From Kingdonia uniflora (lineage: Eukaryota; Streptophyta; Magnoliopsida; Ranunculales; Circaeasteraceae): DNA of 64,000 nucleotides. Positions 59,592-64,000 of the stretch are shown piece by piece (positions within the stretch are counted from its first letter, which is position 1; each line of letters starts with the position of its first letter). The notes below the pieces were generated by a model that saw only the letters and a list, made by a program, of their open reading frames with translations, was not told the origin of the DNA and made no database searches. Position numbers and translations under genes: made by a program. The DNA lies in contig JACGCM010001123.1 of the NCBI GenBank assembly GCA_014058105.1, positions 124,001 to 188,000 on the forward strand, in the 5' to 3' direction.

Positions 59592-60778
59592 CTAAAAAGA
59601 AGCAAACATTCAAATATCAACTCTGGTGATATAGTTTCATAATAATCCATCTTACATAGTAATTTAACTATAAAATGTTAAATGCCCATTGCTAGTGCAA
59701 GAATATGGTTTTCACACTCTATGAAAACACAATATAAAGCAACAATGGATGGAATCGACGATATTCGTATATAATTTCTGATATGTGCATGTAAAAGAGC
59801 GATGTATTTTGTCCATCATACATTGCAAAGCTAGCACATTCAAGTTCTATCCTGCCCCGAGTTTTGCAGTATATATTTTACTTATTTAGAATACACTATT
59901 ACAGCCCTCCTTAATCATTATACATACTAACACTAATCATGGAACTACTTCTAATATTAGAAAATCTCTAACAAATTGATTACTTCTGATAAAATTACAC
60001 CCATCTAAAGTTTACTTAACCCCCATTGGGCCATTTTAACATTTATCTCAATCAATCTAAGCTTATTTTATCTTATTTAATTAGATCCAATATGTAATCA
60101 CTCCCAAAACTATTAACTCCAAATACCAAAATGACTCAAAATATGCAAAATTTATAGTTATAAATATTACAAATATGCTATTAGTCACAAAACAGGGTCC
60201 AAAATGAAAACTGCTAGATACAATACAAATAACGAAATGGTAAAAAATTACCTGAAAGACAATGGGGCTGGAAGACTCTCTCCTCTTAGAGAGAACATAT
60301 AACAACTGTTCTTGGTCTTGTTAAAGTACTAGTTGGTCTTAAACGACAAGAGAAGGCAAACTCCTATTCTTCTTCACACACGACAACACACATTTCTATA
60401 ACTTTGATTACTGTTAGCTGGGATTGACTTTGAAATTCATGAATATAAGCCAATGAGTCTAAGATATAATATATAAATCATATTAAGAAGGGAAAAAATT
60501 CGTATCAAATATCAAATATGTCATGTAGGGTACTAAATGAGTTATTGATGAAAAAGTAATTCCAACGAACACAATATTCAAGATGCCTCGTTGATAAAAA
60601 AACATCTTCTTTGCAGGTGCATGATTAAAACAATGAGCGTAATTCATGTCAACATGCCATGAAAATTGATAATAACAGTAAACTTGGTAGGTCCTTAAAA
60701 AAATAGTTCATAGTAACTTTGGTTAAAGACCATTTTTTTAGCAGTTATAAAGTATTTTTAAGCATGTAGATTTTTGTA
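59592..60778. other. Non-coding interval upstream of the SGR remnant and downstream of the Helitron helicase
   Basis: AT-rich. A minus-strand stretch ending in TCTTTCAG|GTAATTTT near 60252 could be the SGR first-exon donor, but the frame before it has stops. The 3' terminus of the Helitron (CTRR with hairpin) should lie here but was not recognised. Confidence 0.3.
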
Positions 60779-61248
60779 CTACTTGCTAATGATATCTTTG
60801 TAAACAATATTTGTTGTATTCGTTCCAGGTAAATTATATGTTTCGTTATTCCATATTAAAATTCTTGTTTGTTTTTTTGAGACACCCCTAGATAAGGCTA
60901 CATATAGTTGGCTATGACTGAATACAGGGTCTCGCAAATAAATACCAGCCTAGGGGATTATTTGTCCTTGTGACTTGTTAATGGTCAGAGTGAAACACAT
61001 ACGAATGGGAAATTATCTATATATTAACTCAAAGGGTAATTTGACATTTTTTTAAGGGTTTCAATGATATACGTGGTAAGAACTCCATATTCCCTTTATT
61101 ATGTCTAGTTAATACTTCTATAATAATCATATTCTTATAAAAATGGTAGCAAATCAATCTTGTACCGATGCACAACCCATGTTTTACACTAAGGTTCCTT
61201 AACAACGTGTTATGTACACTTATTTTTAATGTAAATTTATATGGTGGT
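60779..61248 (-). pseudogene. Helitron Pif1-type helicase, C-terminal remnant
   Basis: The minus strand reads PPYKFTLKISVHNTLLRNLS, HGLCIGTRLICYHFYKNM, MEFLPRISLKP, FPIRMCFTLTINKSQGQIIP, LRDPVFSHSQLYVALSRGVS and TNIVYKDIISK then stop at 60779-60781. These are the closing motifs (V and VI and the C-terminus) of plant Helitron helicases (LRNLxxxxGLCNGTRL, TINKAQGQT, LYVALSR). Stops before FPIRM and after QIIP break it. Tat C's LTR starts at 61249, so the upstream helicase is cut off by that insertion. Confidence 0.85.
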
Positions 61249-61823
61249 TGTAAGGGCCTATTTCTGCTAGCTCGAAATGGTTTTAATTAGCTCTTACACC
61301 AATATACCTGTGAAAAAAATAATATAAAGTAAGAAATGACACAGATGATTTTAGTGTGGAAAACCTCTAAATAGGTAAAAAACCACGATCTCGAGTTGAG
61401 GGTTTTAGTAACAATAACTTTTATTAGTTAAGGTTGATATCTAATTACAAGTGATCACTCGAACTAGAAATACTTGATCTTGTAAATAAGAAGTTTTGTG
61501 TTAGAGTATAGAAAATCTAGTTTTTCTTAGTCCTCTGTATCTTTTAGAACTTTTTCTTTATATAGGCCTTACCCGCAGCTCGTTATCGTGCTGAAGCACG
61601 TTCTCCAAATAATGAGGTAAGTAGTGGTAGGCTGAATAACTAGTTTAGTTCGTGGGAGATGGGTGTCTTTGACTTGTTAATATTCTTCTTTTGTGCTCGT
61701 TCCACATTCTTCATCAGTTCGTGGGCTAGGTGGCACTATTGAATGTCCACGTCACATCTAAAATGCGTGAGTCTTATATAGAGGTAGTTTGAATTGGGTT
61801 AGGTCAAGGGATATGTCCCTACA
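61249..61823 (-). repeat. Tat C 3' LTR
   Basis: 575 bp. It shares GTGGAAAACC...GGTAAAAAACCACGATCTC with the Tat A LTR. A TATA box (TATATAAA on minus) is at 61557-61564. Confidence 0.82.
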
Positions 61824-62180
61824 ATTGCCCCCTCGTAATTGATGGCACGAGTGGCTTTGGTTAAGAAAGAATCTATGGATTTGGGTGCTGGAAGTTGAAA
61901 GGAAATGGTGTATTAATGCTGATTTGGCTGGTTGGGTATATTAATATATTTCTTTATGGAGTTATGTATCTGCATTGAATGATGATTGAAAGTATTGATG
62001 TACGCGACGCTTGGGGTTTTGAGAATGCTTATGTTTTGAATAATGACTTCTTTAGAAATGTACCTGCGCATTAAATAGGAGGGTTATATAAATAGTACCT
62101 ATATTGTGGATTCTGGCAATGTACGCTACATTTGAAAAATTTACTGTAATTCCTAAGTGATAATGGTGTAGACCCGAAGA

Positions 62181-62483
62181 ATGGTGTATAAAGAGAGAGT
62201 TGCTGTTATAATGCAGAGATTCAAACTTAGATACTTTGGGGATCAATATGTGGAGATGCCCACCCCAATTCCCGTTCCACCGACGTATCACGGTATATCA
62301 GAAGATGAAGCGGCTAAAGCTGAGGAGGACTTTTACTGTATGTAGAGATTTTATTACGTGGTCTTGACAAGTAAGGCACGTTGGAGGTGTCTCCAAATCA
62401 TTACAGAGGACAAGGTCGAGGAGACAAATGAAGGGGCTGGTATAACTACGAGGCAATACCTCCAGTATTCTACGAAGGACTAG
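62181..62483 (+). pseudogene. Tat C antisense small ORF (PTPIPVPPT protein)
   Basis: From ATG 62181 to TAG 62481, 100 codons with one internal TAG at 62343. MPTPIPVPPTYHGISEDEAA, EEDFYC, FYYVVLTSKARWRCLQIITE and VEETNEG match the Tat A small ORF in order and spacing. Function unknown. Confidence 0.5.
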
Positions 62484-62799
62484 ATTTTAAGGTAGGACTC
62501 CGTTTCTTCTCAATCAACTCTTTGTTGATGGGGTTACGGACGAGGAGGCAAAGGTAATCAGCTGTGTCTAGATAATACCAAAGTGTTAAAAAATTTAGAA
62601 CATAGAGAATGTGTACCTTGAAAGTGGATGTACGTGTTATTATCATCAAGCTGGGATCATACTTCGACCTTAAGTTTAGAAGCAGTTTCACAACAGTAGA
62701 TGTCAAGAGATAGAAATTTGTTAAAAATCAGACTCCTGTATTATGATATGAATGTTGAGTGTTGTTGAATCGAACTTAATGTATTGTCTCTGTGATATA

Positions 62800-63170
62800 G
62801 GTCGAATTGGAGTTAGTTCGCTTGAGTGAGCAAGAGATACTCTAATATAACCAAGAGTTTACGGCGAAGTTTAATAGGATGAGAGAGGCAAATAAAGATA
62901 GGGATGACAAACACATCAAAGTTCATTTTAAGTTTATCGAGGCAACACAAACTGCTGAAGAGCTGACTCGAAAGATCGAGGAAAAAGATGCTGAAATTAA
63001 TAAAAGGCAAAAGATCTCGAGGAGGCGAAGGAGGAGACTGAGAAGCCCAAATGCCAAAATAATACGTTGATAGTGAAGAGTAAGGAGGCAAACATGGCTT
63101 GATACCGTATCCAGTCATAAGAAACGATAGAGAAAGCGTTATGAAGATTTGAGGTCAGTCTGAAGGGCTA
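62800..63170 (+). pseudogene. Tat C antisense coiled-coil segment
   Basis: VELELVRLSEQEIL, stop, then FNRMREANKDRDDKHIKVHF, FIEATQTAEELTRKIEEKDA and, after a frame change, VKSKEANMA. This matches the Tat B antisense protein (FDKMREVSEDREDQHVKVDF, VKSKEANMAHHRI). The domain with YGLSIPL/QLNGN that should precede it is missing between 62483 and 62800. Confidence 0.7.
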
Positions 63171-63239
63171 AATTATTATCAAAACAAATGTGCAAGAACA
63201 AACCTTAAATCTGTTTGATTGTTCTTGAAGCTTGTAATC

Positions 63240-64000
63240 ATGGATGCTCTTACCATGAATCTACTCCAATTGATTCTCAGCAATGGTATAAAATCGGTGG
63301 GGTTAAATACGGGGGGTTTTATGATAGAGTTAAACTCCAATCCAGCTGAAGCAATTGTAAATGGAGAAAGTTCAGATTCTGGGAATAATCCAACAGAGGA
63401 TCGAGTAACAAAAGAGACCGAGGAAACAACCAAGAAGCCCGATGTCCAATCTGGGATTGTATGCCCATGGGGGTTCTCGGGAAAAGCTGTCAGAGATGAA
63501 AAAATCAAATCAGCAAACAATGAAAAACAATGTCAACAAGTTATGAGGAGTGTCTCAACAAACCATAGTAATATCCCTGATGGCATTATCACTGATAATA
63601 CAAGCAGTTTTGCCAAAAAAGTCTGAGGGAAGGAGAAACTGCCACAACCATTAACACCATTAATACAAGCATGGATAAGAGGTGAAACCCCAATCCTGTC
63701 CATTTCATCCGATGATATTGCCGAAGGAATATCTGAATTACAATTCAGTCTCATTGGTAGACTAGACCTCCTAAAAATCAAGTTCGTAGAAGTACAACAA
63801 TATGCTCATGATCACTGGAAAACTACGGGGCTCTGCAAATTGATCCCCATTGGAAAATGATTCTTCATTATCCATCTTGACAACGAAGAGATTAAATTGC
63901 TTATTTGAGCAAAGGACCATGGATTGTTCAGAACCTTCCCATGAGGATTACGCCTTAGAACCCCAATTTCTCTATTGATAAACACAACAATACTAATGCT
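63240..64000 (+). pseudogene. LINE ORF1 (DUF4283-type) N-terminal part, broken
   Basis: From ATG 63240 a 128-codon frame (MDALTMNLLQLILSNG; hydrophilic Glu/Thr-rich middle) stops at TGA 63624. The same frame continues with LTPLIQAWIRGETPILSISS, LQFSLIGRLDLLK, HDHWKTTGLCKLIPIGK, FFIIHLDNEEIKLLI and DHGLFRTFP-GLRLRTPIS, the DUF4283 fold found in plant LINE ORF1/gag-like proteins. Three internal TGA codons sit where the family has Trp. It continues beyond the right edge. Confidence 0.7.

Larger units (their letters stand above)
61249..63175 (-). mobile_element. Tat C: truncated Tat-lineage element (3' LTR and antisense region)
   Basis: A 575-bp LTR (61249-61823) begins TGTAAGGGCC and ends GTCCCTACA, followed by a PPT ATTGCCCCCTCG (plus) as expected for a minus-strand element. 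The inside holds the small antisense ORF and the coiled-coil part of the antisense gene found in Tat A and B. From about 63175 the sequence changes to a LINE. The pol region is not in the window. Confidence 0.8.

Noticed and set aside
60081..60305. Minus-strand ORF of 74 codons, considered as STAY-GREEN exon 1
   Set aside because: Contains a plausible GTAATT donor but no family-like N-terminal sequence; the frame runs through into intron-like DNA.

Overview
The window is nuclear DNA from a flowering plant, most likely a eudicot with a repeat-rich genome. The signs are spliced genes with GT-AG introns, AT-rich intergenic DNA, plant-specific gene families (golgin candidate 1, lachrymatory-factor-synthase-like SRPBCC, STAY-GREEN, CSI1) and plant LTR-retrotransposon lineages (Ty1/copia, Athila and Tat). 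No prokaryotic, CRISPR or operon structure is present. All assignments come from reading the sequence; no database search was run.

Left part (1-8.5 kb) is the gene-bearing end. It holds a minus-strand golgin candidate 1-like gene whose first five coding exons can be resolved (3728 down to 433) and whose coiled-coil and membrane-anchor exons lie off the left edge. Its first intron carries a GTGTCCGACAC-rich inverted-repeat element and a LINE remnant. Next come a plus-strand gene for an acidic single-pass membrane protein (6216-7031) and an intronless SRPBCC/PYR-like or LFS-like gene (about 7895-8455).

Middle-left (8.9-19.7 kb) is accessory DNA. It has Helitron-like terminal repeats, a copia element with TSD AGAAG that has lost its reverse transcriptase domain (9142-12716), and decayed host gene fragments: aldehyde dehydrogenase (with a retained intron) and CELLULOSE SYNTHASE INTERACTIVE 1. 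A 250-bp direct repeat lies on each side of these fragments.

Middle (19.7-44.7 kb) is a nest. An Athila-type Ty3/gypsy element in minus orientation (LTRs 19667-20917 and 43500-44736, PBS like tRNA-Asp) contains a GC-rich organelle-like block where its gag should start. It is also split by a complete but dead Tat-lineage element, Tat A (28306-43119, minus, PBS like tRNA-Arg, TSD derived from GTTGT). Right of it lies a second complete Tat element, Tat B (45117-59147, plus, perfect TSD CATAC). B sits next to a STAY-GREEN-family remnant. A Helitron helicase remnant is cut by the 3' LTR of a third, truncated element, Tat C (61249 to about 63170, minus). The window ends in a decayed LINE ORF1.

The most interesting structure is the cargo of the Tat elements. 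Between pol and the 3' LTR, A and B each carry an antisense gene with recognisable introns in matching positions and a long coiled-coil tail. A and C also share a small second antisense ORF near the 3' LTR. Between pol and the antisense gene, A has about six tandem units of about 145 bp, while B has about four unrelated units of about 159 bp. All TE proteins here are broken by stops or frameshifts, so the window records past rather than present activity.
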